From contig NZ_AP027361.1 in NCBI RefSeq assembly GCF_030295915.1, positions 2,232,001 through 2,296,000 on the forward strand: a stretch of DNA of 64,000 nucleotides, in the 5' to 3' direction. Positions 1 to 9,428 of this stretch are shown here, in pieces. The position numbers were made by a program, and so were the translations under genes. Position 1 is the stretch's first letter; every line of letters starts with the position of its first letter. Below the pieces are notes generated by a model, which worked only from the letters and a program-made list of their open reading frames with translations, was not told the DNA's origin and did not search any database. Source of the DNA: Thalassotalea sediminis (GTDB taxonomy: Bacteria; Pseudomonadota; Gammaproteobacteria; Enterobacterales; Alteromonadaceae).

Positions 1-139
1 GTGTTTCAAGGTTCCTCGTCACAAGTATTGGTGCAATAGCACCATGTGCAGCAACAATAGGTAGATAAGCTTTTTTGGCAATATCTCCTAACCCTATTAA
101 GGCAATGTTTTTCTTAACTGATGAGGTCTGTTGTAACAT
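1..139 (-). CDS. Gfo/Idh/MocA-type oxidoreductase, N-terminal fragment
   Basis: Only the first 46 codons lie in the window; the gene continues past the left edge. The ATG is at 139-137 on the minus strand. The peptide has a short leader and then a beta-strand with the dinucleotide-binding loop GLGDIAKKAYLP, which is the typical start of NAD(P)-dependent Gfo/Idh/MocA oxidoreductases (glycine-rich loop at about residues 16-19). It lies downstream of glnS on the same strand but behind a strong terminator, so it is probably transcribed separately. The substrate cannot be predicted from this fragment. Confidence 0.6.
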   Translation of the reverse strand, partial: MLQQTSSVKKNIALIGLGDIAKKAYLPIVAAHGAIAPILVTRNLET

Positions 140-183
140 GTTATTCCTTTGTATCTTAGATATGAATTGCCGAACTCAAAAAC

Positions 184-215
184 AAAAAAAGCGCTGTCCT
201 AAGAGTAGCGCTTTT
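184..215 (-). terminator. Rho-independent terminator after glnS
   Basis: The inverted repeat AAAAAGCGCT / AGCGCTTTTT has an 11-nt loop. The stem is GC-rich at its top and flanked by A and T runs, so it can act on either strand. It lies just past the glnS stop. Confidence 0.85.
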
Positions 216-236
216 TATAAAAACAAACGTTCGTGA

Positions 237-1910
237 TTACGAACCTGATATTTTTGCCCAAGTATCGCGTAACCCAACAGTGCGGTTAAAAACTAAATTG
301 CCATCTGTTGCGTCTTTGTTATCTAGACAAAAATAACCTTGACGTTCAAACTGATATGCAAATTCAGGCTTAGCACTCGCTAATGCTGGCTCTACTTTAG
401 CATGTTCAATAACAACTAAAGACTCAGGGTTAATCACTGCATGAAAGTCTTCTGCAGCCCCAGGATTTGGCACCGTAAACAAACGATCATACAAACGCAC
501 TGTTGCATCAAGCGCATGAGCAGCTGACACCCAATGTATAACACCTTTAGGCTTAGTGCCATCTTCCGGGTTTTTACCTAATGTTTTATCATCATAAGAG
601 CAATAAACCGTCGTTATATTGCCATCAGCATCTTTATCGCAGCGGGTTGCCGTAACCACATAAGCACCACGTAAACGAACTGCTTTTCCTAATACCAAAC
701 GTTTGTATTTTTTATTCGCTTCTTCTCGAAAGTCTTCTGATTCGATAAGTAATTCTTTGCTAAAAGGCACGATACGTGTGCCTTGCGATTCATCACTAGG
801 ATGATTCTTAACCGTTAGCTCTTCTACTTGTTCTTCTGGATAGTTTTCAATAACAAGTTTAATTGGGTCAAGCACGGCCATGGCACGCGGCGCATTATCA
901 TTAAGGTCTTCACGAATGCAAGCTTCTAATACGCCCATTTCAACGGTGTTATCCATCTTAGTAACACCGATGCGTTTAGCAAATTCACGAATTGAATGTG
1001 GAGTAAACCCTCTACGGCGTAATGCAGAAATAGTTGGCATTCTAGGATCATCCCATCCTGAAACCAGTTTTTCTTCTACTAAGGCATTTAATTTTCGCTT
1101 ACTCATTACCGTATATTCGAGGTTTAAACGAGAAAACTCATACTGGTGAGGCTCAGCATCAATTGTAATATGTTCAATTACCCAATCGTATAAGCGCCTA
1201 TTATCTTGAAACTCTAGTGTACACAATGAATGAGTTACATTTTCAATCGCATCTGAAATACAGTGCGTAAAGTCATACATTGGGTAGATACACCATTTAT
1301 CACCGGTCTGATGATGATGTGCAAACTTAATTCGGTAAATAACAGGATCACGCATACACATAAAACTTGAGCTCATGTCTATTTTGGCACGTAATGCACA
1401 TTCACCCTCTTTAAATTCACCACGCTTCATTTTATCGAATAACGCTAGATTTTCTTCAACGCTAGTATCGCGATATGGGCTATTTTTGCCTGGCGCTTTA
1501 AGCGTACCACGATATTCACGTGTCTCTTCATTATTTAAGAAACAAACATAAGCTAAACCCTTTTCAATCAATTCTACGGCAAAACCATATAGTTGGTCGA
1601 AATAGTTAGAAGAATAGCGAACGTCACCAGCCCACTCGAAGCCTAACCAATGAACATCATTTTTAATCGAATTAACATAATCAATATCTTCTTTTTCAGG
1701 ATTAGTATCATCAAAGCGCAGATTACATTGACCTTGATAATCATTAGCTAATCCAAAATTAAGACAAATCGATTTTGCATGGCCTATATGTAAATAACCA
1801 TTAGGCTCAGGCGGAAAACGTGTTTGAATAGTGGTGTGCTTGCCACTATCAAGATCAGCATCAATAATTTGACGAATAAAGTTGCTTGGACGGCTTTCAA
1901 CTTCCGACAT
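237..1910 (-). CDS. glnS: Glutaminyl-tRNA synthetase
   Basis: Class I aminoacyl-tRNA synthetase that charges tRNA-Gln with glutamine in the cytoplasm. At 557 residues it is the usual length for the gammaproteobacterial enzyme and is collinear with E. coli GlnS. The HIGH signature is at residues 41-44 after PPEPNGYL, and the KMSKS-type loop is present as VMSKRK near residue 270. The C-terminal anticodon-binding beta-barrels follow. The start [17 protein letters not shown] matches the family N-terminus, so the start is secure. It appears monocistronic, with a terminator directly downstream and a 530-bp gap upstream. Confidence 0.98.
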   Translation of the reverse strand: MSEVESRPSNFIRQIIDADLDSGKHTTIQTRFPPEPNGYLHIGHAKSICLNFGLANDYQGQCNLRFDDTNPEKEDIDYVNSIKNDVHWLGFEWAGDVRYSSNYFDQLYGFAVELIEKGLAYVCFLNNEETREYRGTLKAPGKNSPYRDTSVEENLALFDKMKRGEFKEGECALRAKIDMSSSFMCMRDPVIYRIKFAHHHQTGDKWCIYPMYDFTHCISDAIENVTHSLCTLEFQDNRRLYDWVIEHITIDAEPHQYEFSRLNLEYTVMSKRKLNALVEEKLVSGWDDPRMPTISALRRRGFTPHSIREFAKRIGVTKMDNTVEMGVLEACIREDLNDNAPRAMAVLDPIKLVIENYPEEQVEELTVKNHPSDESQGTRIVPFSKELLIESEDFREEANKKYKRLVLGKAVRLRGAYVVTATRCDKDADGNITTVYCSYDDKTLGKNPEDGTKPKGVIHWVSAAHALDATVRLYDRLFTVPNPGAAEDFHAVINPESLVVIEHAKVEPALASAKPEFAYQFERQGYFCLDNKDATDGNLVFNRTVGLRDTWAKISGS

Positions 1911-1997
1911 GAACGGTTAATCCTTAAAAAACTAAAAAAGCGATAAACTAATCGCGCATTATGTCAAAAAGCGTTACGAACTTACAGCGTAAAATGC

Positions 1998-2027
1998 TGC
2001 ATACAAGAAATTCTTTTCTTGTATGCA
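1998..2027. repeat. Perfect 13-bp inverted repeat
   Basis: TGCATACAAGAAA and TTTCTTGTATGCA are separated by 4 nt, downstream of the start side of glnS. The stem is AT-rich and has no clear U-run, so it may be an operator-like palindrome or a weak hairpin. No function is assigned. Confidence 0.6.
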
Positions 2028-2066
2028 TAAACCTATCAATATGGGGATTTGACAACATTTCATTAA

Positions 2067-2337
2067 CTAGAGCGTGTTGCTCTTTGCTGTTTGAGTTTTG
2101 TTTAAATTAAACGCCTTCTGATCGTGGCACTTGAATTATTGCATAGTCATTCTATGGTTAGCTCATGTAACAAAGAGCAAGAGGCGTTTAATTGAACCCT
2201 TCGGGCTGCATCTGTTTGGCATTTCTACTGTGTTAACGCTTGACTAGAGTAGAATAACTACACGGCGTAAGCGCTGCCTTGTATATATACCAAACCAATT
2301 GCGGCAAAAGTAAACATGAAAGATCAACACGCTCTAG
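2067..2337. mobile_element. MITE-like element with terminal inverted repeats
   Basis: This 271-bp stretch without a gene is bounded by CTAGAGCGTGTTG (2067-2079) and its exact reverse complement (2325-2337). The match extends with one mismatch through a following TCTTT, giving terminal repeats of about 18 bp. Internal inverted repeats are AATTAAACGCC (2105-2115) with GGCGTTTAATT (2183-2193), and GCTCTTTG with CAAAGAGC. It has no coding capacity. The outermost CTAG is palindromic, so target duplication and terminal repeat cannot be told apart. It fills most of the 530-bp gap between glnS and the transglycosylase gene. Confidence 0.7.
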
Positions 2338-2384
2338 AAGCTAGCGTATATAAATGTGTACTTAGTCACACCGACATGTTTAGT

Positions 2385-2420
2385 TAAAATGGGAGTATAT
2401 TGTCGATGCAATCCTCCCAT
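2385..2420 (-). terminator. Terminator after the transglycosylase gene
   Basis: Read on the minus strand, ATGGGAG pairs with CTCCCAT across an 18-nt loop and is followed by TTTTAACT. It begins about 20 nt after the stop codon. Confidence 0.55.
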
Positions 2421-2440
2421 TATTACCTTAGCGTGTTATG

Positions 2441-3658
2441 TTAACTATCAGCCGCTAACTCCAATGCCGAAAATACTTCTTTATTAGGGAAGCCATCAGC
2501 GACTAACGCATGTTTTAACTGAAACGCTCTAATAGCTTTACGGCTATTCGGCCCCCAAATTCCATCGGGTTTACCACTTTCAAAGCCAATCTCATTAAGT
2601 TTTGCTTGTAGTTTTTCCATTTGATTGCGGCTAAAGCTTAATGGTTTAGGATCTTTAATCGTTTGTACGCCAGGCGCACCAACTAACTTGTCGGCAAGTA
2701 TACCAACAGAAAGCGCATAATTTTTTGATAAATTCCATTTCATGATGATATCAAAATTTCGATAAACTAAAAAAGCATGCCCTTTATGACCATTAGGTAA
2801 AACTAACTCTGCTTTAATACTGGCCTTTGGCAGTGAATGACCATTGGCTTGCTTTACACCTGCCTCAGCAAACTTACTTAACGGGTATTGTGTATCAAAA
2901 TTAAAACGACTGAAATCAAAGTTATCAGGCAATAATACTTCACGCCCCCAGCGAACGGAGGGTTGCCACCCTATTTTACTCAAGTAATTTGCAGCACTCG
3001 TTAATGCATCCGCTTCACTTTGCCATACATCAATTTTGCCATCATCGTCGCCATCAATTGCATACTTTAGCATCGCCGAAGGCATAAACTGCATATGCCC
3101 CATTGCGCCAGCCCATGAGCCTGAAAGCTGCTCAACAGCAACAGTGTTTTTATCGAGTAATGTAAACAAATTAAATAATTCACTCGTGAAATATTGTTTA
3201 CGTCTCTTATCACAGGCTAATGTTGCGATAGAGTTTAGGATAGACATCTTGCCTTTGTGTCGGCCAAATACCGTTTCTAACCCCCAAAAAGACACCAAAT
3301 ATTGGGGGGCTATACCATATTTTTTCTGTAACCGAGCCAATAAATTTGCATGCTCTTTAAGCATTTTACGCCCATGCTTTATATGGTATTGGCTTACACG
3401 CTTATCTACGTATTGAGCAAAACTTTGCGCAAATTCTGGTTGGCTTTTATCAAGCTTTATTACACGTTCAACAGGCGAGAGTGATTGAATAACTTGCTGA
3501 ATACGCTCTGAGTAACCTTGCTGACTCGCTTGAGTTGAAAACCGTTGTTGGCACTGTTCAAAAGTTTCCATTTCACTGGCTGTGCTATGAAAAATTGCTA
3601 ACGATGCTGATAAACCGATAAGCGATTTGGATAGCTTAAGAGAAATTAATTGCTGCAT
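2441..3658 (-). CDS. Lytic murein transglycosylase (MltB type) with peptidoglycan-binding domain
   Basis: Predicted periplasmic enzyme cleaving the MurNAc-GlcNAc bond of peptidoglycan with 1,6-anhydro-MurNAc formation. The ATG at 3658 gives a 405-residue protein starting with a signal peptide (MQQLISLKLSKSLIGLSASL, ending near STAS). A longer reading frame exists only through a TTG at 3703. The central SLT_2/MltB domain has the catalytic glutamate in FWGLETVFGRH and the GAMGHMQFMPS segment. The last 60 residues form a PG_binding_1 domain (LQAKLNEIGF, DGIWGPNSRKAIRAFQ). No lipobox cysteine is seen, so it is probably soluble. It stands alone with its own terminator. Confidence 0.92.
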   Translation of the reverse strand: MQQLISLKLSKSLIGLSASLAIFHSTASEMETFEQCQQRFSTQASQQGYSERIQQVIQSLSPVERVIKLDKSQPEFAQSFAQYVDKRVSQYHIKHGRKMLKEHANLLARLQKKYGIAPQYLVSFWGLETVFGRHKGKMSILNSIATLACDKRRKQYFTSELFNLFTLLDKNTVAVEQLSGSWAGAMGHMQFMPSAMLKYAIDGDDDGKIDVWQSEADALTSAANYLSKIGWQPSVRWGREVLLPDNFDFSRFNFDTQYPLSKFAEAGVKQANGHSLPKASIKAELVLPNGHKGHAFLVYRNFDIIMKWNLSKNYALSVGILADKLVGAPGVQTIKDPKPLSFSRNQMEKLQAKLNEIGFESGKPDGIWGPNSRKAIRAFQLKHALVADGFPNKEVFSALELAADS

Positions 3659-3855
3659 TGAAAAATCCAAATTTAAAAACCATGAGCCTTGCACGTTATA
3701 CAATTAACCAATCGGAGTAAAGCTGCTTTACAAAAATTTGTACTTTAGCTGTTGCTATTAATATCAACGGTATATTTGTTATACAGTCTTCTCTTTTTTC
3801 ACCGTAATTAACCGAGTTCATATAGTCAAAAACACCGATTCAATTACACAACTAG

Positions 3856-4620
3856 TTACTTAACTGATGGAAAATATTGATGCTTTAGCTGTTGGTACAT
3901 TCGGTGTACTTGGAGATCACCGAAACTATAAACCGCCATTTTTTGATAGTACGCTTTAAAGACAACAGCAAAACTTAGCGCATGTTTTTCAGCAACCTGA
4001 TGCATAATATTCAATAATTCACGTTCTGGATAGCCCAAGCCATGTTCATCAGGTTGTCGTGCAAGTTCAGCGTCGATAGCTGCAATTACTGATTTAATAT
4101 TGGTAGGTATGCAATCTCTTAATTGCGTTAATTCATTTACATCACGTTGTTTAAACGCATGCCAGCAACAATTAAAGAAATTAACGTCTTCGTTAGATAA
4201 CAACTTCGCATGACTTAATGCCTGAAGCAAATCATCGTCTGCCATACCAGCAAAGTTATACTCGTTACCTTTATTGGGATGAGCCCAGCGAATCGAGGAA
4301 ACACCAACAGATTGCAATAAATGTAGGACATACCACATATTAGCTTGGCAAAATAAATCTAACTCGAACCACAGCACAACATCACTATTTTCAGGCAGCT
4401 TTTTTATTTTAGCAAATTCAGGTTTAGACTCTGATAAATATTGTTGCTTACTGCATTGCGGATAATTATCAATAAACTTGGCGCGAATTACCATAAACTC
4501 GTCGAAAGTGTTACCAGCGAGATCTCCATCTACTAAGCATTCACGCGCAACAATCCGCTCTCCTGTAATCAATTCAGGAAAACGCTGCAATAATGCATCA
4601 CCGTTTAATATGTGTATCAT
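3856..4620 (-). CDS. DUF1835 domain-containing protein
   Basis: A 254-residue protein whose N-terminus IHILNGDALLQRFPE and the following ECLVDGDLAG are the hallmark of DUF1835, a conserved domain without an assigned reaction. The segment VVLWFELDLFCQANM also fits the family. No signal peptide or membrane segment is seen, so it is probably cytoplasmic. The ATG at 4620 is preferred; a GTG one codon upstream is the only longer option. Neighbours on both sides are separated by gaps and give no functional context. Confidence 0.75.
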   Translation of the reverse strand: MIHILNGDALLQRFPELITGERIVARECLVDGDLAGNTFDEFMVIRAKFIDNYPQCSKQQYLSESKPEFAKIKKLPENSDVVLWFELDLFCQANMWYVLHLLQSVGVSSIRWAHPNKGNEYNFAGMADDDLLQALSHAKLLSNEDVNFFNCCWHAFKQRDVNELTQLRDCIPTNIKSVIAAIDAELARQPDEHGLGYPERELLNIMHQVAEKHALSFAVVFKAYYQKMAVYSFGDLQVHRMYQQLKHQYFPSVK

Positions 4621-4678
4621 CACCTTTTATACTCAATAAAATATCTCAGCAATTTATCACGATTCATAACACAACGCG

Positions 4679-4873
4679 TTAGACAGAAACATCAATATTA
4701 ATACCTTTGGTTTCACCTGTCTGACGCTCCGTAGGCTGACTAGATTGCCTTTCTTCTTGTCGTTTAATCTCTAATTGCTCTCGACGAGTCTTTTCTTGTG
4801 TTTGCGATGCTTTTTGCTGCTGTTCTCTTAATACTTGCGATAAGCCATTATCATTTGAAATTGAAGAAACCAT
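4679..4873 (-). CDS. Small charged protein, unknown function
   Basis: The ATG at 4873 is chosen because AGGAG sits 6-7 nt upstream; the frame is open further but lacks a ribosome site. It encodes 64 residues starting MVSSISNDNGLSQVLREQQ. A Gln/Glu/Arg/Lys-rich middle is predicted to form one long helix or coiled coil, followed by a short polar tail (GINIDVSV). No family is recognised. It resembles in style, but not clearly in sequence, the charged helical proteins at 9640-10131 and 25834-26313. Confidence 0.6.
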   Translation of the reverse strand: MVSSISNDNGLSQVLREQQQKASQTQEKTRREQLEIKRQEERQSSQPTERQTGETKGINIDVSV

Positions 4874-5188
4874 TTTGTTGCTCCTGATAGTAAGTTCACT
4901 TAATGAGTATAGCAATGCCCCAAAAATCGTTGTTCAAATACAGGTAAACGTTGCTAAAAATGTGTTTTTATATTTCCAATCGTTTACAACACACCTGATC
5001 GCGTTTCTACACCGTTAATAGTCAACAGAATATAAAAGCTTTATTAGCAATACCAAGGCTTACCAGCGACCTTTATCTATTACTAATTTTATAAGTCTTC
5101 AAAGTTTGTCTTGATAAAAGAAGGAATAGAAGAAATTTTAAACTGAGCTGAAATGACAAATAGCTTGACTCAATTTCTGTAACAGTGA

Positions 5189-5554
5189 CTAAGGGGTGAT
5201 CACAAAGTTATCACCCCGTTTCTCGACATTAAATGCGTAATTATATTCGCTAAACACACAAATTGGTCGTTTGTGTAAATGACAATAAACATTGCCATCT
5301 TTCTTGAGCGTATCATTAGAAAGATCCGCTCCTTGGTGTGGACATTTTGCAGGAATTGCCCGATATTCCCTGTGCTCTCCATCCTCTAATTCAAAGATTA
5401 ATATGGCCTTTTCGACATGCGCAGGCGGTAATGCTGCATTTGCGCGCCATACACTATTAGTATTAGACGACAGTTTAACGGCATCAAAAATTTCAATATC
5501 ATGGTCTACAACACCTCCTGCTGGGAAATATTGAATTAATGCATCTTTGTTCAT
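5189..5554 (-). CDS. Small Rieske [2Fe-2S] protein
   Basis: A 121-residue single-domain protein, MNKDALIQYF to ITP. The Rieske cluster ligands are visible as Cys71-x-His73 (CPHQGAD) and Cys91-x2-His94 (CHLHKR). It has no signal peptide or membrane anchor, so it resembles the soluble ferredoxin-like Rieske proteins that pass electrons to oxygenases rather than the bc1 subunit. No oxygenase lies nearby, so its partner is unknown. The ATG at 5554 was preferred because the longer frame adds an unrelated N-terminus reaching into the divergent neighbour. The start is 49 bp from that of the glycosylase-like gene. Confidence 0.8.
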   Translation of the reverse strand: MNKDALIQYFPAGGVVDHDIEIFDAVKLSSNTNSVWRANAALPPAHVEKAILIFELEDGEHREYRAIPAKCPHQGADLSNDTLKKDGNVYCHLHKRPICVFSEYNYAFNVEKRGDNFVITP

Positions 5555-5603
5555 AATTGTTATAGTACTTCCAAATTTTACGGTGTTATTAACAAGTAAG
5601 CTT

Positions 5604-6185
5604 ATGACGAATGCTGCGGACAACCTTTTGAATAACATTACGCAATGTGCGTTGTGCCACCATTCATTACCACTAGGTGCCAACCCTGTACTTCAGTTTA
5701 ACCCTCAAAGTAAAATTTTAATTGCAGGACAAGCTCCTGGAACTGCTGCACACCAAGCTCAAATACCTTTTGCAGATCAAAGTGGTATAAGGCTTATGAC
5801 TTGGTTAAATATCACCTCATCACAACTGTATAATTCACAGTTTTTTTCTATATTACCTATGGGATTTTGTTACCCAGGAAAGGCACAGTCAGGTGATTTA
5901 CCGCCAATTAAACAATGTGCTGATACGTGGAGAAAGCAATTGCTTTCACATCTCAAAAACTGTGAATTAACCATTTTGCTAGGGAAGCATGCTGCTAACT
6001 GGCATTTGTCAAACACCACTTCATTAACAGAACTTGTGCGCCAATGGCAAACATTACTCGACAACAACATTGTGGTTTTACCGCACCCAAGCCCTCGAAA
6101 TAACCCTTGGCTTAAGAAACATCATTGGTTCGAAACAACACTTTTACCCGTACTTCAACAAAAAGTCGAAGCGATCATACAATAA
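5604..6185 (+). CDS. Uracil-DNA glycosylase family protein
   Basis: A 193-residue protein of the uracil-DNA glycosylase superfamily, predicted to excise damaged bases or bind DNA. The motif GQAPGTAAHQAQIPFADQSG corresponds to the family 4-like loop GxAPGxxE..G.PF, with the usual acidic residue replaced by His/Gln. HPSPRN near the C-terminus matches the leucine-loop/HPSP motif. Two early cysteines (CALCHH) are present, but a full Fe-S ligand set is not obvious. The ATG at 5604 follows AAGTAAG; upstream codons read into the promoter region. Substrate specificity is uncertain. Confidence 0.8.
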   Translation: MTNAADNLLNNITQCALCHHSLPLGANPVLQFNPQSKILIAGQAPGTAAHQAQIPFADQSGIRLMTWLNITSSQLYNSQFFSILPMGFCYPGKAQSGDLPPIKQCADTWRKQLLSHLKNCELTILLGKHAANWHLSNTTSLTELVRQWQTLLDNNIVVLPHPSPRNNPWLKKHHWFETTLLPVLQQKVEAIIQ

Positions 6186-6227
6186 AACGTACATTACGTA
6201 ACATGTGAAAAACAAGCATGCCGCAAC

Positions 6228-6485
6228 TTATTGAGACTGATTAAGCGTTTGTTTTGCTTTTTCAAGTGCTTCACTGTCCAACCCTAGTTCTGCTACAGCA
6301 TCTTGTATGAGTTGTGGATTAGTCATGACCTGCATCATAACTGCTTGTAATTTTTCTTGAGCAATACCCAATTGGGCAATAGTATTCATTGCCATTAATG
6401 GGTTGTTCGTTAACTCAACAAAAATAGATTCTATTTCATCGTCAGCAATGTTTTCTTCTTTTAGTAACTGGATAATAGGGTTCAT
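6228..6485 (-). CDS. DUF2999 family protein
   Basis: An 85-residue, all-helical, Met/Gln-rich protein starting MNPIIQLLKEENIADDEIESIF, a pattern recognised from the DUF2999 family of Vibrio and Shewanella relatives. Its function is unknown and it appears cytoplasmic. The ATG at 6485 fits the family N-terminus; a longer frame adds ten poorly conserved codons. It converges with the glycosylase-like gene, with 42 bp between stops. Confidence 0.75.
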   Translation of the reverse strand: MNPIIQLLKEENIADDEIESIFVELTNNPLMAMNTIAQLGIAQEKLQAVMMQVMTNPQLIQDAVAELGLDSEALEKAKQTLNQSQ

Positions 6486-6643
6486 AACCGTCTCTATACA
6501 TAATTTCAATGACACCGATTATAAAGTGAATTTATTGAAAGAAAAACTTTTGATTAACGTTCTTTAATTCTTTGCGAGCTAAAGCTAGCGAATTATTAAA
6601 TTCCTCATTACAATACAGTTATCGAGTATATTTGGATATTCAA

Positions 6644-7393
6644 ATGCGTTTGACGATTTTTACCAAGACACTCCTCTTCACACTCTCATTGTTTATTTCG
6701 CTTTCTGTATCAGCGAAAGAATCACTAAATGTCGTGGTAGGTCTAACTAAACCCCCTTACGTTATTGCTGATTTAAACTCAGGTTTTGAGCTAGAGCTTA
6801 TTGAAAATGTATTAGCGCAACAAAATAAATCACCCGAATTTATTTACGTACCTTTTGGTCGTTCAGAGCGTATGTTAAAAGAACATGATATTGATATGAT
6901 ATTAACGGTAAATGACTTTATTATTAAAAATAAAGCATATCTTTCAAAACCCTATATCACTTATCAAAACGTTGCTATTTCGTTGAATAAGAATAACTTT
7001 GTTATCAATACCATTAAAGATCTTAAAAACCATTCCCTAGCAACGTTTCAATCTGCCCATAAAGTTTTAGGCAACGAATTTGCAAAAGCTGCTGAGGTGA
7101 GCCCTGTATATATTCAAATTGCAAAACAAAAAATTCAATTGGAAATGCTGTTTAAAGAGCGTGTCGATGTGATTATCATGGACTTAAATATCTTTAATTA
7201 TTATTTACAAAAACTTTATCCAAGTGAAGACTTTACAAATTTAGCTATTCACCAAATTTTTCCAAAAACACACTACAGTGCAGCCTTTAAAAATAGTCGT
7301 TTGTTAAACGACTTTAATCAGCAATTAGAAATATTTTTAAGCACTGAACAATATCGACAATTAAGACATAAATATCAACTCATTGGCGATTAA
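6644..7393 (+). CDS. Periplasmic amino-acid-binding-like protein (SBP_bac_3 fold)
   Basis: A 249-residue exported protein. Residues 1-22 form a signal peptide (MRLTIFTKTLLFTLSLFISLSVSA), and the mature part begins ESLNVVVGLTKPPYV, the first strand of family 3 extracellular solute-binding proteins. Features such as SGFELELIENV and FGRSERML are usual in this fold. No permease or ATPase gene adjoins, so it may be a stand-alone sensor or binding protein like many marine copies. A second such protein lies at 18521-19243. The ATG at 6644 was chosen because the signal peptide begins there. Confidence 0.75.
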   Translation: MRLTIFTKTLLFTLSLFISLSVSAKESLNVVVGLTKPPYVIADLNSGFELELIENVLAQQNKSPEFIYVPFGRSERMLKEHDIDMILTVNDFIIKNKAYLSKPYITYQNVAISLNKNNFVINTIKDLKNHSLATFQSAHKVLGNEFAKAAEVSPVYIQIAKQKIQLEMLFKERVDVIIMDLNIFNYYLQKLYPSEDFTNLAIHQIFPKTHYSAAFKNSRLLNDFNQQLEIFLSTEQYRQLRHKYQLIGD

Positions 7394-7558
7394 ACACGTC
7401 ATAAAGTGAAGCTATAAGTTAGCAAATTTAAACTTATCTATTTTAATCGTTAGGTCAATTTTATATTTATTGTGCAATTGTCCAATTATTTTACATTCAC
7501 TCTCCCTACCTTGATAGAGAAAAATTTAACCAACTGATTTTATAACACTTTTTCTTAA

Positions 7559-7574
7559 TGGAATTAATATTGCT
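7559..7574 (+). promoter_or_regulatory. Sigma-54-like -24/-12 element before PEP-CTERM gene 1
   Basis: TGGAATTAATATTGCT has GG (7560-7561) and GC (7572-7573) exactly 10 nt apart and the TTGC -12 block. It lies 79 nt before the start codon. The other two PEP-CTERM genes have comparable elements. Confidence 0.5.
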
Positions 7575-7652
7575 TTATTGATTTAGCTTGGTTGTAAGAA
7601 GCGGTAACGCAACTATGCATCACGTTTAATAACAATCAATAAGGAATATACT

Positions 7653-8468
7653 GTGCAATACATAAAACAAATATTGGGCTTCACCCTTTTATCGTTATTC
7701 GCTATCAATGCGAGTGCTAGTATCATCACTCCTGTAGACACTATCGAAAGTAGTGGTTTAGATGTATGGAAATATGGTGATATGAGGGATGGCGGTACAG
7801 CCAATATCGTCAGCCTAACAGGGCTAGGCGGTAATCTAGAGTCAAATGCTCCGCTTGGTAATGATGCATTAATGTTAACGACTGGTTTAGCAAATAATGA
7901 TAAAGCAGAAGTAGGAATAAGCAATGACTTTGGCTTGGTTTCAGATATTTTCAATCAGGATCTATCATTTTCTTATGACTATTATCGTACAAATGATCCT
8001 AGTGGTAACAATTTTGCTGCTCCTGCATTAAAACTCGGTTTTTATAAAAGTAACTGCCTCGGAGATTGCTATTTCCAACTCATATTTGAACCTTACTTCA
8101 ATAGTCAACTCGTTGATGAGCAATGGCAAAATGTGCAAATAGATCTCAATGTAGGCAATTTTTGGAATACAGGTGGTTTCGGATTAGCAAGTGGTGCTGG
8201 CGGCTGCGGTTCAGTTGGCTGTATTAGCTTAGCTGATACACGTACAGCTGCTAATATTGATTTTGAAGGTGCATCCCTTGTTAATGTAGCTATAGGTATT
8301 GGTACGTATAATCAAGGCGTTACTAGCTATGTCGATAATGTAAATATCAATGTTGGAAACTTTGACAAAACCTTTGATTTTGAGGCCACAGAAGTGCCTG
8401 AGCCATCGACAATTTTTATATTTACGATAGCGCTTTTAACATTACGCTTCTTTCACCGTACTGTTTAA
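7653..8468 (+). CDS. PEP-CTERM sorting domain-containing protein
   Basis: An exported protein of 271 residues with a GTG start at 7653 behind AAGGA. Residues 1-22 are a signal peptide ending near NASA. The C-terminus is the exosortase sorting signal: VPEPSTIFIF followed by a hydrophobic stretch and a basic tail (RFFHRTV). The middle is a beta-rich, Gly/Asn/Asp-rich domain with a few cysteines (NCLGDCYF, GGCGSVGC). PEP-CTERM proteins are processed by exosortase and usually go to the surface or exopolysaccharide matrix. No exosortase gene lies in the window. A terminator follows at 8574. Confidence 0.88.
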   Translation: MQYIKQILGFTLLSLFAINASASIITPVDTIESSGLDVWKYGDMRDGGTANIVSLTGLGGNLESNAPLGNDALMLTTGLANNDKAEVGISNDFGLVSDIFNQDLSFSYDYYRTNDPSGNNFAAPALKLGFYKSNCLGDCYFQLIFEPYFNSQLVDEQWQNVQIDLNVGNFWNTGGFGLASGAGGCGSVGCISLADTRTAANIDFEGASLVNVAIGIGTYNQGVTSYVDNVNINVGNFDKTFDFEATEVPEPSTIFIFTIALLTLRFFHRTV

Positions 8469-8573
8469 TGAGTGATATGTAATTAAATGCACCATTAATT
8501 TAAGCAAGTTAAGGCATCTTATGCCTGCCTGGCTTGCCTTATTTGATCTATCTATTTTTAGCTTGATTTACAT

Positions 8574-8610
8574 AAAAAAACAGACAGTTAATTTACTGTC
8601 TGTTTTTTTT
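8574..8610 (+). terminator. Rho-independent terminator after PEP-CTERM gene 1
   Basis: CAGACAGT (8581-8588) pairs with ACTGTCTG (8595-8602). The hairpin is preceded by seven A and followed by eight T. Confidence 0.9.
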
Positions 8611-8686
8611 ACACTTTTCCAATACAATTAGTTAGCCCAGGCAAAAAACCAACCTAATCAACTGAATATAAAGAAAAAAATTAAAA

Positions 8687-8702
8687 TGGCATTATTAGTG
8701 CT
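8687..8702 (+). promoter_or_regulatory. Sigma-54-like -24/-12 element before PEP-CTERM gene 2
   Basis: TGGCATTATTAGTGCT has GG (8688-8689) and GC (8700-8701) 10 nt apart, with the TGGCA -24 block intact. It sits 91 nt upstream of the start codon and after the terminator of the preceding gene, so the gene has its own promoter. Confidence 0.55.
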
Positions 8703-8791
8703 AAAGTTAATCCAAATTAAGAACTACAGTACGTTAAGCGTTAAGTCGCTGTATTGAACAATAACTACCAACAGGTGTAATGGAGAACAAT

Positions 8792-9409
8792 ATGAAGTTA
8801 GTTAGAACATTAATTTTAGCAGTATCAGGAATGATTTCACTAAATGCCGCCGCGACACTCATCATTGATGAACAAGACCACTCAAGCAATACCGCAACAG
8901 AATATTTTGTTGATGTAGACAGCAACAAAGATAATTCACCTTACTATAGAGGTGCTGGTGAAGACTGGGGTTGGATGCATAACGGTATCGCAGGTACTTT
9001 CACTTCAATTACTTTAGATATTTCTGCATATGATGTTGATTCACCAGACGAAGTTGACAATATTAGTGTTTGGGATGGTAATGCATTTATAAGCTTAGGC
9101 TCATTAACAGGTATTAATGATTCTTGGGAATTTACACAATTTGATCTTTCTGGTTACGCTTGGGCAAACGATCAAGTAAATGCTGGGCTTCAAGTTAAAA
9201 TGGATATTGATGCTAATAGTGAAGGCTGGCTTGTCACCTTAGCAAAATCTGTGTTAATTGTTGATGATGGCCAAGGCGGTAATACTGGCGGCTGTAATCC
9301 AACACCGGGTGTACCTTGTACGCAAGTACCGGAACCAGGCACTTTTATTATCTTTGCATTAGGTTTAGTTGGCTTAGCAGCAAGAACTAAGCTTTCAGTG
9401 AAAAAGTAG
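8792..9409 (+). CDS. PEP-CTERM sorting domain-containing protein
   Basis: A 205-residue exported protein. The ATG at 8792 is placed by GGAG six bases upstream; the ATG at 8780 overlaps that site and is rejected. A signal peptide (MKLVRTLILAVSGMISLNAAA) is followed by an Asp-rich beta domain. A Gly/Asn linker leads to VPEPGTFIIFALGLVGLAAR with a basic tail, the exosortase sorting signal. Its size suggests a small surface or matrix protein. It is paralogous in architecture to the genes at 7653 and 32630, with little similarity in the mature domain. A terminator follows at 9429. Confidence 0.88.
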   Translation: MKLVRTLILAVSGMISLNAAATLIIDEQDHSSNTATEYFVDVDSNKDNSPYYRGAGEDWGWMHNGIAGTFTSITLDISAYDVDSPDEVDNISVWDGNAFISLGSLTGINDSWEFTQFDLSGYAWANDQVNAGLQVKMDIDANSEGWLVTLAKSVLIVDDGQGGNTGGCNPTPGVPCTQVPEPGTFIIFALGLVGLAARTKLSVKK

Positions 9410-9428
9410 CTAACATAGTATATATTCG

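Noticed and set aside
880..1149. 89-codon frame opposite glnS
   Set aside because: It lies wholly within the conserved glnS gene on the other strand and shows no protein features.
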